Positions 7,990 to 16,362 of a stretch of DNA of 64,000 nucleotides are shown piece by piece; position 1 is the stretch's first letter; each line of letters starts with the position of its first letter. The position numbers were made by a program, and so were the translations under genes. The notes under the pieces are model-generated. The model saw only the letters and a list, made by a program, of their open reading frames with translations, ran no database searches and was not told where the DNA came from. Origin of the DNA: Paraburkholderia sp. LEh10. GTDB lineage: Bacteria > Pseudomonadota > Gammaproteobacteria > Burkholderiales > Burkholderiaceae. The stretch is from the NCBI RefSeq assembly GCF_017814945.1, contig NZ_JAGIPX010000023.1:62001-126000 (forward strand), written 5' to 3'.

Positions 7990-9495
7990 ATGTTGCTGGG
8001 TCATCCCGTTCTGTTCAAATCGCTGTGTTACGTCGACGGCCGCTGGATGCATAGCGAAACAGCATCCACGGTAGCGGTGCAAAACCCCGCCGATCAGGAA
8101 GTGATCGGCCACGTCCCGATGCTCGAAGCATCGCAAATCACGCAAGCCGTCGATGCCGCGCAGCGCGCGTTCGAAACCTGGCGCTGGGTTCCCGTCGCGA
8201 AGCGCGCCGCCTTGCTGCTGCGCTGGCATGAACTCGTGCTGCGTCATCAAAATGATCTCGCGGGCATCCTCGCGCTCGAACAAGGCAAGCCGCTCGCCGA
8301 AGCAGCGGGAGAAATCGCGTATGGCGCGAGCTTCATCGAATGGTTCGCGCACGAAGGCAAGCGCCTGAATGGACGCACGATTCCAACCCACATCGACGGC
8401 GCCCATCTCGGCACGATGATGGAACCCGTCGGCGTCGCCGCGTTGATCACGCCATGGAACTTCCCGAACGCGATGATCACGCGCAAGGCGGCAGCGGCAC
8501 TCGCGGCGGGTTGCACGGTCGTCGTGAAGCCCGCACATGAAACGCCGTTCTCGGCGCTCGCGCTTGCGCAGCTCGCGGAAGAAGCGGGCTTTCCGGCCGG
8601 CGTGTTCAACGTCGTGCTCGGCGAACCGCAAATGACGATGGAGACGCTCGTGCGCGATCCGCGCGTACGCACGGTGAGCTTCACAGGCTCGACGCGTGTC
8701 GGCTCGCTCGTGATGCAGGCCGTCGCGCAAAGCGGCATCAAGAAGACGGCGCTCGAATTGGGCGGCAATGCGCCGTTCATCGTGACGGAAGACGCCGATC
8801 TCGAACAGGCCGTGCGCGTCGCCGTCGCCGCGAAATTCCAGACCTCGGGACAAGACTGCTGCGCGGCAAATCGCATCCTCGTTGCGCGCCCCGTGTACGA
8901 CGCATTCGTCGAACGCTATGCGCAGGCCGTGCGCGCGCTGAAAGTGGGCGCGGCGTTCGAGGCGGGCAGCGAGGTCGGTCCGTTGATGCATCAGGCCGCG
9001 TTCGATGCAACTGCGCAGCGTGTCGAAGATGCGCGGGCCAAGGGCGCGCGCGTCGTCGTCGGCGGTGCGCCGCATGCACGCGGCGGCTGGTTCTTCGAGC
9101 CGACCGTGATCGCCGATGCGTCGAAGGGCATGCGCATCTACGACGAAGAGAACTTCGCACCCATTTCGGCCGTGTCGCCGTTCGACTCGCTGGATGAAGC
9201 GATCGCACGCGCAAACGACACGGAGTACGGACTCGCCGCGTATCTTTGCGCAAAGGATCTGAACACTGTTTTCCAGGTAATCCGCCAACTCGACTTCGCG
9301 ATGGTCTCCGTGAACGGTGCCAGGTTCACGGGCGCGCCGATCCCGTTCGGCGGGATGAAGGCGTCGGGCCTCGGCCGCGAAGGCGGGCTCGAAGGATTCG
9401 AGCCGTTTGTCGAAACGCGTTATTTCTGCCTCGGTCAACTGGGCTTGCCCGTCGCCGACGCTGCTTCTCGTGCTCATCGGCCGCTTGCCGCATGA
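7990..9495 (+). CDS. doeC: NAD(P)-dependent semialdehyde dehydrogenase, probable aspartate-semialdehyde dehydrogenase of the ectoine route (DoeC-like)
   Basis: Aldehyde dehydrogenase of the succinate-semialdehyde type, 501 aa. PWNFPNA (155-161), the cofactor motif FTGSTRVG (231-238), general base E256 in ELGGN and nucleophile C290 in SGQDC are all present. In ectoine catabolism the matching enzyme (DoeC/Ssd) oxidises aspartate-beta-semialdehyde to aspartate, the final step. CAGGAG lies five bases before the ATG. The next gene, an aminotransferase, is 38 bases on. Physiological substrate is inferred from context; the same fold oxidises succinate or glutarate semialdehyde. Confidence 0.8.
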   Translation: MLLGHPVLFKSLCYVDGRWMHSETASTVAVQNPADQEVIGHVPMLEASQITQAVDAAQRAFETWRWVPVAKRAALLLRWHELVLRHQNDLAGILALEQGKPLAEAAGEIAYGASFIEWFAHEGKRLNGRTIPTHIDGAHLGTMMEPVGVAALITPWNFPNAMITRKAAAALAAGCTVVVKPAHETPFSALALAQLAEEAGFPAGVFNVVLGEPQMTMETLVRDPRVRTVSFTGSTRVGSLVMQAVAQSGIKKTALELGGNAPFIVTEDADLEQAVRVAVAAKFQTSGQDCCAANRILVARPVYDAFVERYAQAVRALKVGAAFEAGSEVGPLMHQAAFDATAQRVEDARAKGARVVVGGAPHARGGWFFEPTVIADASKGMRIYDEENFAPISAVSPFDSLDEAIARANDTEYGLAAYLCAKDLNTVFQVIRQLDFAMVSVNGARFTGAPIPFGGMKASGLGREGGLEGFEPFVETRYFCLGQLGLPVADAASRAHRPLAA

Positions 9496-9533
9496 GCTCA
9501 TCATTCAACTATCGATCAGAAACGGAGTGTCCC

Positions 9534-10931
9534 ATGACCCAGCTCGACCAACTGTTCAGCGCGGATCGCGCGCATTTCATGCATCCGTCGACGCACGCTC
9601 ACGATCACGAGAGCGGCGCATTGCCCGGACGCATCGTGAGGGGCGCCAAAGGCATCCGCATCGAAGACCATCAAGGCAAGTCGTTTATCGACGCATTCGC
9701 AGGTCTCTACTGCGTGAATATCGGCTACGGCCGCACGGAAGTCGCCGACGCGATCTATGAGCAGGCGAAGAAACTCGCGTATTACCACACGTACGTCGGA
9801 CATTCGACGGACACGATCATCGAATTATCGTCGCGCATCATCGACTGGTCGCCGAAGGGCATGAAGAAGGTCTACTACGGCATGTCAGGTTCCGATGCCA
9901 ACGAAACGCAGATCAAGATCGTCTGGTACTACAACAATGTAAAGGGCCGACCCAACAAGAAGAAGATCATTTCGCGCCAGCGCGGCTACCACGGCTCCGG
10001 CATCGTCACGGGCAGCCTGACGGGCTTGCCGAGCTTCCATCAGCATTTCGATTTGCCGATCGAGCGTGTCAAGCATACCGTGTGTCCGCATTGGTATCGC
10101 CAGGCGCCCGCCGGCATGAATGAAGCGCAGTTCGTCGACTATTGCGTCGAAGAACTGGAGAAGCTGATTGCGAAAGAAGGCGCGGACACGATTGCCGCTT
10201 TCATCGCCGAGCCCGTGATGGGCACGGGCGGCATCCTGCCGCCGCCCGCCGGTTACTGGCCCGCGATCCAGAAGGTGCTGAAGAAGCACGACATCCTGCT
10301 GATCAGCGATGAAGTGGTATGCGGCTTCGGGCGCCTCGGCTCGAAGATGGGCGCGCAGCATTTCGGCATCGAACCGGACCTCATCACGGTCGCAAAGGGT
10401 TTGACGAGCGCGTATGCGCCGCTGTCCGCTGTGATCGTCGGCGAGAAGGTTTGGGATGTGATCGCCCAGGGCTCGCAGGAATACGGGCCGATGGGACACG
10501 GATGGACCTATTCCGGGCATCCCGTTTGCGCAGCAGCCGCGCTCGCGAATCTGGATATCCTCGAGCGCGAGAACCTCACGCAAAATGCGGCGGACGTCGG
10601 CGGCTATCTGCTTCAACAACTGCATGCGGCATTCGACTCGCATCCGCTCGTCGGCGAAGTGCGCGGCGCAGGCATGCTTGCGGCGCTCGAATTCATGGCG
10701 CACAAGGAACAGCGTCGTCCATTCGAAGCCGCGTTGAAAGTCGGTCCACGTGTTTCTGCCGCTGCGCTGCAACGCGGACTGATTGCGCGCGCAATGCCTC
10801 ATGGCGACATTCTGGGCTTTGCGCCGCCACTCATCACGACGCGCGCCGAAGTGGATGACATCGTCAAGTTGACGAAGGATGCAGTGGATGAAGTGGCGTC
10901 GCAAGTACTCAACGAAAAGGCGCTTGCGTGA
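9534..10931 (+). CDS. doeD: Class-III PLP aminotransferase, probable diaminobutyrate transaminase of the ectoine route (DoeD-like)
   Basis: 465-aa class-III aminotransferase (omega-transaminase/GABA-aminotransferase group). PLP lysine K288 lies in DLITVAKGLTSAYAPLS; D259-E260 of ISDEVVCGFGR bind the pyridine; MSGSDANETQIK (117-128) is the phosphate loop. In ectoine users DoeD/Atf turns L-2,4-diaminobutyrate into aspartate-beta-semialdehyde, the substrate of the preceding dehydrogenase. The start at 9534 was chosen for the GGAG eight bases upstream; the reading frame stays open further back, overlapping the dehydrogenase, but without a site. Confidence 0.82.
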   Translation: MTQLDQLFSADRAHFMHPSTHAHDHESGALPGRIVRGAKGIRIEDHQGKSFIDAFAGLYCVNIGYGRTEVADAIYEQAKKLAYYHTYVGHSTDTIIELSSRIIDWSPKGMKKVYYGMSGSDANETQIKIVWYYNNVKGRPNKKKIISRQRGYHGSGIVTGSLTGLPSFHQHFDLPIERVKHTVCPHWYRQAPAGMNEAQFVDYCVEELEKLIAKEGADTIAAFIAEPVMGTGGILPPPAGYWPAIQKVLKKHDILLISDEVVCGFGRLGSKMGAQHFGIEPDLITVAKGLTSAYAPLSAVIVGEKVWDVIAQGSQEYGPMGHGWTYSGHPVCAAAALANLDILERENLTQNAADVGGYLLQQLHAAFDSHPLVGEVRGAGMLAALEFMAHKEQRRPFEAALKVGPRVSAAALQRGLIARAMPHGDILGFAPPLITTRAEVDDIVKLTKDAVDEVASQVLNEKALA

Positions 10932-10971
10932 CAGCATCTTTAGCTGGGTTGCATCCGACGTAATCGAGTGA

Positions 10972-11005
10972 GAAGCGGCTGCATGCGCTGCGCATGGGCC
11001 GCTTC
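10972..11005 (+). terminator. Hairpin after the ectoine island
   Basis: GAAGCGGC (10972-10979) pairs with GCCGCTTC (10998-11005), and the interior CATGCG/CGCATG extends the stem. There is no clear T-run after it, so it may be a weak terminator or an mRNA-end stabiliser between the aminotransferase and gamma-glutamyltranspeptidase genes. Confidence 0.45.
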
Positions 11006-11085
11006 GCAATTGAGTGCATTGCGTGTTATAAGCCAAAGACAGGCCTTTCGTGCCTGAACCAGAAGAACGTCTTTGGAGACACGCA

Positions 11086-12819
11086 TTGAAATCAATCTAT
11101 AAAGCCAGCTTCTCCGCAACAACTCTCGCGGTAGCCGCGCTCTTCACTACCTCGGCTGGATTCCTCGAATCCGCACCCGCCTACGCCAAGGCGCCTCCCA
11201 AACAGCAATCCGTACTGAATGCGTCGGCTGTGGCCGTCGCGGACAGGTACAGTGCCGATGCTGCCGAGCAGATCTTCAAGGAAGGCGGCAATGCCGTCGA
11301 CGCAGCCGTGGCGATCGCGTTCACGCTTGCTGTCACGTATCCCGAAGCGGGCAATATCGGCGGCGGTGGCTTCATGACGCTGTACGTGGATGGCAAGCCA
11401 TATTTCATCGACTATCGGGAGCGCGCGCCGTTGACGGCAACGCGCAACATGTATCTCGATGAGCAGGGCAACGTCATCAAAGGCAAGAGCCTGTATGGCC
11501 ATGACGCAGTCGGCGTGCCGGGCACGGTGGCGGGCATGTGGGAAGCGCAACGCCGTTTCGGCAAGCTGAAGTGGAAGCAGGTTCTCGCGCCCGCGATCAA
11601 GTATGCGCGCGATGGTTTCGAAGTCGATGCACAGCTTGCGAAGCGCCGCGAAGATGCGGAGAAAGACTTTGCTGGCAAGACGAACTTCACTCGCTATTTC
11701 GGCAATCTTAAAGAGGGCGTCAATTTCAGGCAGCCGGAACTCGCTGCTGTGCTGACGCGTGTCGCAAACCTGGGCGCGCGCGAGTTCTATAACGGCAAGA
11801 CGGCCGATCTGATCGCGGCATCGATGAAGGGGCACGGCCTCATCACGAAGCGCGACCTGCAGGAGTACAAGGCCGTGTGGCGTCAGCCCGTGCAGGCGGA
11901 CTGGAACGGCTATCGCGTGATTACCGCGCCGCCTCCGAGTTCGGGCGGCATCGGCCTCGTGCAATTGCTGAAGATGAAAGCGGACCTGAAAAGCGACTTC
12001 GCCAACGTCAACCTCAATTCGCCGCAGTACATCCACCTCGTAGCGGAAATTGAAAAGCGCGTATTCGCGGACCGCGCGCAATATCTTGGCGATCCCGATT
12101 TCTACAAGGTGCCCGTCGCGCAGTTGACGGACGACGCTTACATTGCGAAGCGCGCGTCGGAGGTCAATACGGAGTCGCCGACGGACACGAAGACGGTGGT
12201 CGCGGGCTTGGGCACGTCGATGCCGGAGAAAGCGGAAACGACGCATTTCTCGGTGGTCGACAAGTGGGGCAATGCGGTGTCGAACACCTATACGATCAAC
12301 GGCTATTTCGGCTCGGGCGTCGTGGCGGAAGGCACGGGCATCGTGCTGAACGACGAGATGGATGACTTCGCGTCGAAGCCGGGCGTGCCGAACATGTTCG
12401 GCGTGGTGGGCAGCGACGCGAATTCGATCGAGCCGAAGAAGCGTCCGTTGTCGTCGATGACGCCGACTATTCTGACGAAGGACGGCAAGGTGTCGCTCGT
12501 GATCGGCACGCCGGGTGGCTCGCGGATCTTCACGTCGATCTTCCAGGTGATCAACAATGTGTACGATTTCAACATGCCGTTGAACGAAGCCGTTGCCGCG
12601 ATGCGTTTCCACCATCAGTTGCTGCCGCCGAACACGATCTTCTGGGAGCCGTACCAGCCTATCGACGGCGAACTGGCGGTGAAGGTCAAGGCGAAGGGCT
12701 ATCAATTGCAGGCGCAGAACTTCAACGGCGACATTCAGGCGATCAAGGTCGACGGACAGCGTCCTGAGCCCGTATCCGACCCGCGTGGACGCGGCGTGAC
12801 GCGCGTGATACCGCAATAG
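11086..12819 (+). CDS. ggt: Gamma-glutamyltranspeptidase (glutathione hydrolase)
   Basis: Periplasmic Ntn-hydrolase that splits glutathione and other gamma-glutamyl compounds. From a TTG start at 11086 (GGAG about seven bases upstream) the product has 577 aa and a normal signal peptide (core at about 11-25, APAYAKA near 30-36). An upstream GTG at 11050 would add 12 charged residues before the signal and looks worse. Autoprocessing should occur before T385 in AETTHFSVVD, giving large and small subunits. PLSSMTPTI and GTPGGSRI are the gamma-glutamyl-binding motifs of the small subunit. It follows the ectoine genes on the same strand but probably has its own transcription. Confidence 0.9.
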   Translation: MKSIYKASFSATTLAVAALFTTSAGFLESAPAYAKAPPKQQSVLNASAVAVADRYSADAAEQIFKEGGNAVDAAVAIAFTLAVTYPEAGNIGGGGFMTLYVDGKPYFIDYRERAPLTATRNMYLDEQGNVIKGKSLYGHDAVGVPGTVAGMWEAQRRFGKLKWKQVLAPAIKYARDGFEVDAQLAKRREDAEKDFAGKTNFTRYFGNLKEGVNFRQPELAAVLTRVANLGAREFYNGKTADLIAASMKGHGLITKRDLQEYKAVWRQPVQADWNGYRVITAPPPSSGGIGLVQLLKMKADLKSDFANVNLNSPQYIHLVAEIEKRVFADRAQYLGDPDFYKVPVAQLTDDAYIAKRASEVNTESPTDTKTVVAGLGTSMPEKAETTHFSVVDKWGNAVSNTYTINGYFGSGVVAEGTGIVLNDEMDDFASKPGVPNMFGVVGSDANSIEPKKRPLSSMTPTILTKDGKVSLVIGTPGGSRIFTSIFQVINNVYDFNMPLNEAVAAMRFHHQLLPPNTIFWEPYQPIDGELAVKVKAKGYQLQAQNFNGDIQAIKVDGQRPEPVSDPRGRGVTRVIPQ

Positions 12820-12943
12820 TGCTGCGTCGTGCGCCGGCGTTGCCTGTCCGATGACGGCGTGACGCCGTTGTCGATTCGCCTGGCAGCGGGCATTGCCGGT
12901 GGCAGTGTCCGCTGTTTTCACATTATGCAGTGAGGAGGCCGCG

Positions 12944-13339
12944 ATGAATCAGCCAGTATCGTCAAACGACAAAGACGACAAAGACGACGTGCAGTTCGAA
13001 GGATTGAGCGCTGTCACGCTTGCGACGCACGACATGGCGCGCGCCGTGGCGTTCTACCTGGCGCTCGGTTTTCCGCTTTCTTATGGCGGCCCGCTAGAGG
13101 CTTTTACGTCGTTTGCATTTGGCGGTACCTATCTGAATCTGATTCACGACACCAGGGGGCCCATCATGTGGTGGGGGCGGGTCATCGTTCATGTATCCGA
13201 CGTCGATGCCGTCTATCACAAGGCGCTCGCTGCGGGCTTCAGCCCCGAAGCGCCGCCCGCCGACGCTTCGTGGGGAGAGCGATATTTTCATATCTGCGAT
13301 CCCGACGGCCATGAAATCAGTATTGCAAAGAGGCTTTGA
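12944..13339 (+). CDS. VOC (glyoxalase/bleomycin-resistance fold) protein
   Basis: 131-aa protein with a single vicinal-oxygen-chelate module: LSAVTLATHDMARAVAFYLA opens the first beta-alpha-beta unit and YFHICDPDGHEISIAKRL closes the second. The C-terminal E in HEIS is a usual metal ligand. An acidic, Asp/Lys-rich N-terminus (residues 5-18) precedes the fold. GAGGAGG lies five bases before the ATG. The substrate is not evident; such small VOC proteins include dioxygenases, isomerases and resistance proteins. It stands alone between ggt and the polyphosphate kinase genes. Confidence 0.7.
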   Translation: MNQPVSSNDKDDKDDVQFEGLSAVTLATHDMARAVAFYLALGFPLSYGGPLEAFTSFAFGGTYLNLIHDTRGPIMWWGRVIVHVSDVDAVYHKALAAGFSPEAPPADASWGERYFHICDPDGHEISIAKRL

Positions 13340-13420
13340 TCCGTTGCTCCCACGGCGGCGCCTGACGGGCCGACTTTTTCGGTTGGCGTGGTTTGAAGGC
13401 CCGCAGCCCGAAGGAGTAAT

Positions 13421-13510
13421 ATGAATGACACCCGCGAACCTTACAATCACAAGAGCCCGCGCGCAGCGTCAACACTCTCCCGTGGAACGGAAAAACAGGA
13501 GCCACTGTGA
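13421..13510 (+). CDS. 29-codon ORF translationally coupled to ppk2
   Basis: An ATG at 13421 follows AAGGAG with an ideal spacing and opens a 29-codon frame (MNDTREPYNHKSPRAAST..., ending KQEPL). Its TGA (13508-13510) overlaps the ATG of the kinase gene as TGATG. The layout is that of a leader peptide or of coupled translation. The peptide is hydrophilic, has no signal or membrane segment and matches nothing I know. It may only serve to deliver ribosomes to the kinase start. Confidence 0.4.
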   Translation: MNDTREPYNHKSPRAASTLSRGTEKQEPL

Positions 13511-14436
13511 TGAAGGAATCCGAGCACGAACTTGACATCGCGTCGCTCGCCGCCCGGCAGCGCCGCTTCGAGGAGGACCTCGTCGATGCCTACGACGAGG
13601 AACTTGAAATGGAGATCGACGACCGAATCCTCGACGGCTCGGAGGCCTTTACGCCCGAGGCTCGCGAAGCACGCAAACACTATTTCCGCGAACTGTTCCG
13701 TCTGCAGGGCGAACTCGTCAAGCTGCAGGACTGGATCGTCAAGACGGGGCATCGTCTCGTTGTGATCTTCGAAGGCCGCGACGCGGCGGGCAAGGGCGGC
13801 GCGATCAAGCGCATCACGCAGCGCCTGAATCCGCGTGTGTGCCGCGTCGCCGCGCTGCCCGCGCCCAACAACCGCGAGCGCACCCAATGGTATTTCCAGC
13901 GCTATGTGAGCCATCTCCCCGCAGGCGGCGAAATGGTGCTGTTCGATCGCAGCTGGTATAACCGCGCGGGCGTCGAGCGCGTAATGGGCTTTTGCACCGA
14001 CGACGAATACGAAGAGTTTTTCCGTTCCGTGCCGGAGTTCGAAAAGATGCTGGTGCGCAGTGGCGTTCAGATCCTCAAGTACTGGTTCTCCATCACCGAC
14101 GAAGAGCAGGAAATCCGCTTCCAGGCACGCATCCACGATCCGCTCAAGCAGTGGAAGCTGAGCCCGATGGACCTCGAAAGCCGCCGCCGCTGGGAGTTGT
14201 ACACGCAAGCGAAGGAGGTGATGCTGCAGCGCTCGCATATTCCCGAAGCGCCCTGGTGGGTCGTGCAGGCCGTCGACAAGAAACGCGCGCGCCTGAACTG
14301 CATCCAGCATCTGTTGAGCCAGGTCCCGTATCACGAGATCGAGCATCCCGCTATCGTGCTGCCGGAGCGCGTCTATCACGACGAATACAGCCGTCAGCCT
14401 GTGCCGGCATCGATGATCGTGCCTGAGGTCTATTGA
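13510..14436 (+). CDS. ppk2: Polyphosphate kinase 2 family protein
   Basis: Cytoplasmic enzyme that transfers phosphate between polyphosphate and nucleotides. 308 aa, one PPK2 domain (about 55-290). Walker A is G89-K100 (GRDAAGKGGAIK), the lid has NPRVCRVAALPAPNNRERTQ and Walker B is VLFDRSWYNRAGVERVMG. Single-domain proteins with this motif set usually phosphorylate ADP/GDP (class I) rather than AMP, but that cannot be fixed by eye. Start: AGGAG eight bases before the ATG; a GTG three bases upstream is also in frame. A strong terminator follows. A decayed phosphate permease lies next door. Confidence 0.88.
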   Translation: MKESEHELDIASLAARQRRFEEDLVDAYDEELEMEIDDRILDGSEAFTPEAREARKHYFRELFRLQGELVKLQDWIVKTGHRLVVIFEGRDAAGKGGAIKRITQRLNPRVCRVAALPAPNNRERTQWYFQRYVSHLPAGGEMVLFDRSWYNRAGVERVMGFCTDDEYEEFFRSVPEFEKMLVRSGVQILKYWFSITDEEQEIRFQARIHDPLKQWKLSPMDLESRRRWELYTQAKEVMLQRSHIPEAPWWVVQAVDKKRARLNCIQHLLSQVPYHEIEHPAIVLPERVYHDEYSRQPVPASMIVPEVY

Positions 14437-14460
14437 CGGGTTGTTCAAAGGCGCAAATGC

Positions 14461-14498
14461 AAAGCGCGGCGTCAGTGAACTGACGCCGCGCTTTTTTT
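14461..14498 (+). terminator. Strong intrinsic terminator after ppk2
   Basis: A near-perfect 16-bp stem, AAAGCGCGGCGTCAGT with ACTGACGCCGCGCTTT separated by GA, runs straight into seven Ts. The A-run at its left side lets it also work on the opposite strand, for the remnant gene that points toward it. Confidence 0.93.
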
Positions 14499-14602
14499 GT
14501 TGCGCATTGCGTGCTGCTTGCTGCCTTCCGCTTGCCGCCGAGCGCGCCTTCCAGTGGCGGCGATGCCCGGCCCCCGCGGCATGCGAGGCCGGGCATGCGC
14601 GA

Positions 14603-14884
14603 TCAGAACAGATGGCGTAACAGCCAGTAGAGCCCCCCGGACAGCACGATCGATGCCGGCAGCGTCAACACCCAGGCAAGGATCAGGCTGCGCACGGTGC
14701 TCCATTGCAGGCCGGAGCCGTTGGCCGCCATCGTGCCCGCGACATCCGACGACAACACGTGCGTGGTCGAAACGGGCAGGCCGTACACGTCGGCGGCGCC
14801 GATCGTGGCCATCGCGACGAGTTCGGCCGACGCGCCCTGGCCATAGGTCAGGTGTTGCTTGCCGATCTTTTCCCCCACCGTCAC
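14603..14884 (-). pseudogene. C-terminal remnant of a PiT-family inorganic phosphate transporter
   Basis: 93 codons that read as the end of a PiT permease: TVGEKIGKQHLTYGQGASAE, then LPVSTTHVLSSDVAGTMAAN and a last membrane helix (ILAWVLTLPASIVLSGGLYWL). Full-length members have about 330-520 residues with repeated signature motifs, so most of the gene is missing. Upstream (14885-14945) short pieces resembling the preceding helix appear in shifted frames, which points to decay rather than a misplaced start. In the neighbouring frame the GRIVV lead-in of the family is also visible. Confidence 0.72.
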
Positions 14885-15045
14885 GACGATGCGCCCTCCT
14901 GGGCCAGTATGTCGGTACGATGACCAAGCGCATGACCGATATGCCCCTTAACAATCGGGTCCGTGCGCAACGGCGCTGATGCGCTGACTTCAGACGCTAA
15001 AATGCACGCTTGGCCCTTAGGCGCCGACCTTCAGACGAGACGTCC

Positions 15046-15999
15046 TTGAAAAGAAAAATGCCAGCGCTCAATGCGCTCAAAGCCTTCGAAGTCGCCGGGC
15101 GCACCGGCAGCTTTACGCGCGCGGCGGAATTGCTCAACGTGACGCAAAGCGCGGTGAGCCGTCAGGTGCGGCAACTCGAAGAGCAACTCGGCGAATCCCT
15201 GCTGCAGCGCCGGCATCATCATCTCGATCTGACGGCATCCGGCCGCGTTCTGCTTCAAGCGTTGCAGCAATCTTTCGACAAGATCGAATGGACCGTGCGC
15301 ACCATTCAGGAGAAGACCCACCTCAACCGCTTGCGGATCAATGTTCCGCCCACGTTTGCAAGCCGTTGGCTTTTGCCTCGGCTGGGCCGCTTGCGCGCGG
15401 AGCATCCGGAACTCGAACTGAGCGTGTCGACGCGGCTCGAAGACGACCTCGCCGAATCAAACGTGCTCGATTGCGCGGTGCGTTTCGGCAACGGCGAATG
15501 GGAAGGCCTCGACAACCTGCTGCTGATGAACGAACGGCACATTGCCGTGTGCTCGCCCGGGCTGCTCGCGCGCCAGGCGGGCAATGACGGCATCGATCTC
15601 AACCAGTTCACGCTGCTGCATGTACTGGCCGGCGACAACCAGCGTTATTTGACATGGCAGCACTGGCTCAAGGCGGCGGCCATAGAAGGCGTCAATACGT
15701 CGGGGGGCTTTGAATTCGATCTTCTCGATCACGCGATTCGCGCGGCGATCGACGGTCTCGGCATTACGATCGCCGACCGTCATATGATTGCGCACGAGCT
15801 TGCCAATGGACAACTCGTGCAAGTGCTGAATGTACATGTCGATGGGCACCAGTCCTATTGGCTCGTGACGCGCCCCGAGCAGGGCGACTTGCCCCATGTC
15901 GCTGTCTTTCGCGATTGGCTGCAACAGGAAGTGTGGCTGACTCAGCGCAGCTTCGAATCGTCGGCGGCTTCGCCCGTGCCTTTGATCAGCGGCCACTGA
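15046..15999 (+). CDS. LysR-family transcriptional regulator (GcvA-like)
   Basis: 317 aa from a TTG at 15046, or 313 aa from the ATG at 15058; both lack a clear ribosome site, and KRKMPALNALKAFEVAGRTG suits the longer form. Helix-turn-helix at about 10-65 (GSFTRAAELLNVTQSAVSRQ), effector domain with NVPPTFASRWLLPRL typical of the GcvA/AmpR branch. Such proteins control amino-acid or beta-lactamase genes, but no partner gene is adjacent: the neighbour on the left is the phosphate-permease remnant and on the right a diguanylate cyclase. Its target is unknown. Confidence 0.82.
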   Translation: MKRKMPALNALKAFEVAGRTGSFTRAAELLNVTQSAVSRQVRQLEEQLGESLLQRRHHHLDLTASGRVLLQALQQSFDKIEWTVRTIQEKTHLNRLRINVPPTFASRWLLPRLGRLRAEHPELELSVSTRLEDDLAESNVLDCAVRFGNGEWEGLDNLLLMNERHIAVCSPGLLARQAGNDGIDLNQFTLLHVLAGDNQRYLTWQHWLKAAAIEGVNTSGGFEFDLLDHAIRAAIDGLGITIADRHMIAHELANGQLVQVLNVHVDGHQSYWLVTRPEQGDLPHVAVFRDWLQQEVWLTQRSFESSAASPVPLISGH

Positions 16000-16362
16000 A
16001 GCGCGGATCGGCTGCTTCGCTCTTGATTCATTTCTAGTGATTCATTTGCATCGTATCGCGCTGAAATGCACACTGCGCGAGCCTGCGGATTTCGTTCGAT
16101 TCGTCAAGCAAACGTTTCAAATCCGGCATTCAGGCTGATGGGAAAACAACGGACGTACGACAGAAGCGCTTCCATCCCTTGAATGGACTAATTGCCAACT
16201 GCATATACTGGTATCATTTTTATACCGATCCATGACGTTGCGCCTGCATCTAAAGACGCGCAACGTTCTCGTCAAAGCGCAGCGCAAACACGAGCTTCAG
16301 CACGCGATGCACCATGACGGTCGTGCGTCTTCAATTTCTCGCAGTCACTTGCTCAGGGATCG
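16000..16362. other. Intergenic region before the diguanylate cyclase gene
   Basis: No gene seen. It holds GGTATCATTTTTATACC (16210-16226), a short inverted repeat GGTAT/ATACC in AT-rich surroundings, which could be an operator or part of a promoter for the downstream gene. Confidence 0.4.

Noticed and set aside
7353..7991. 212-codon minus-strand frame over the inverted-repeat element
   Set aside because: Made mostly of the 21-bp repeats and palindrome, which stay open by periodicity; no ribosome site or family.
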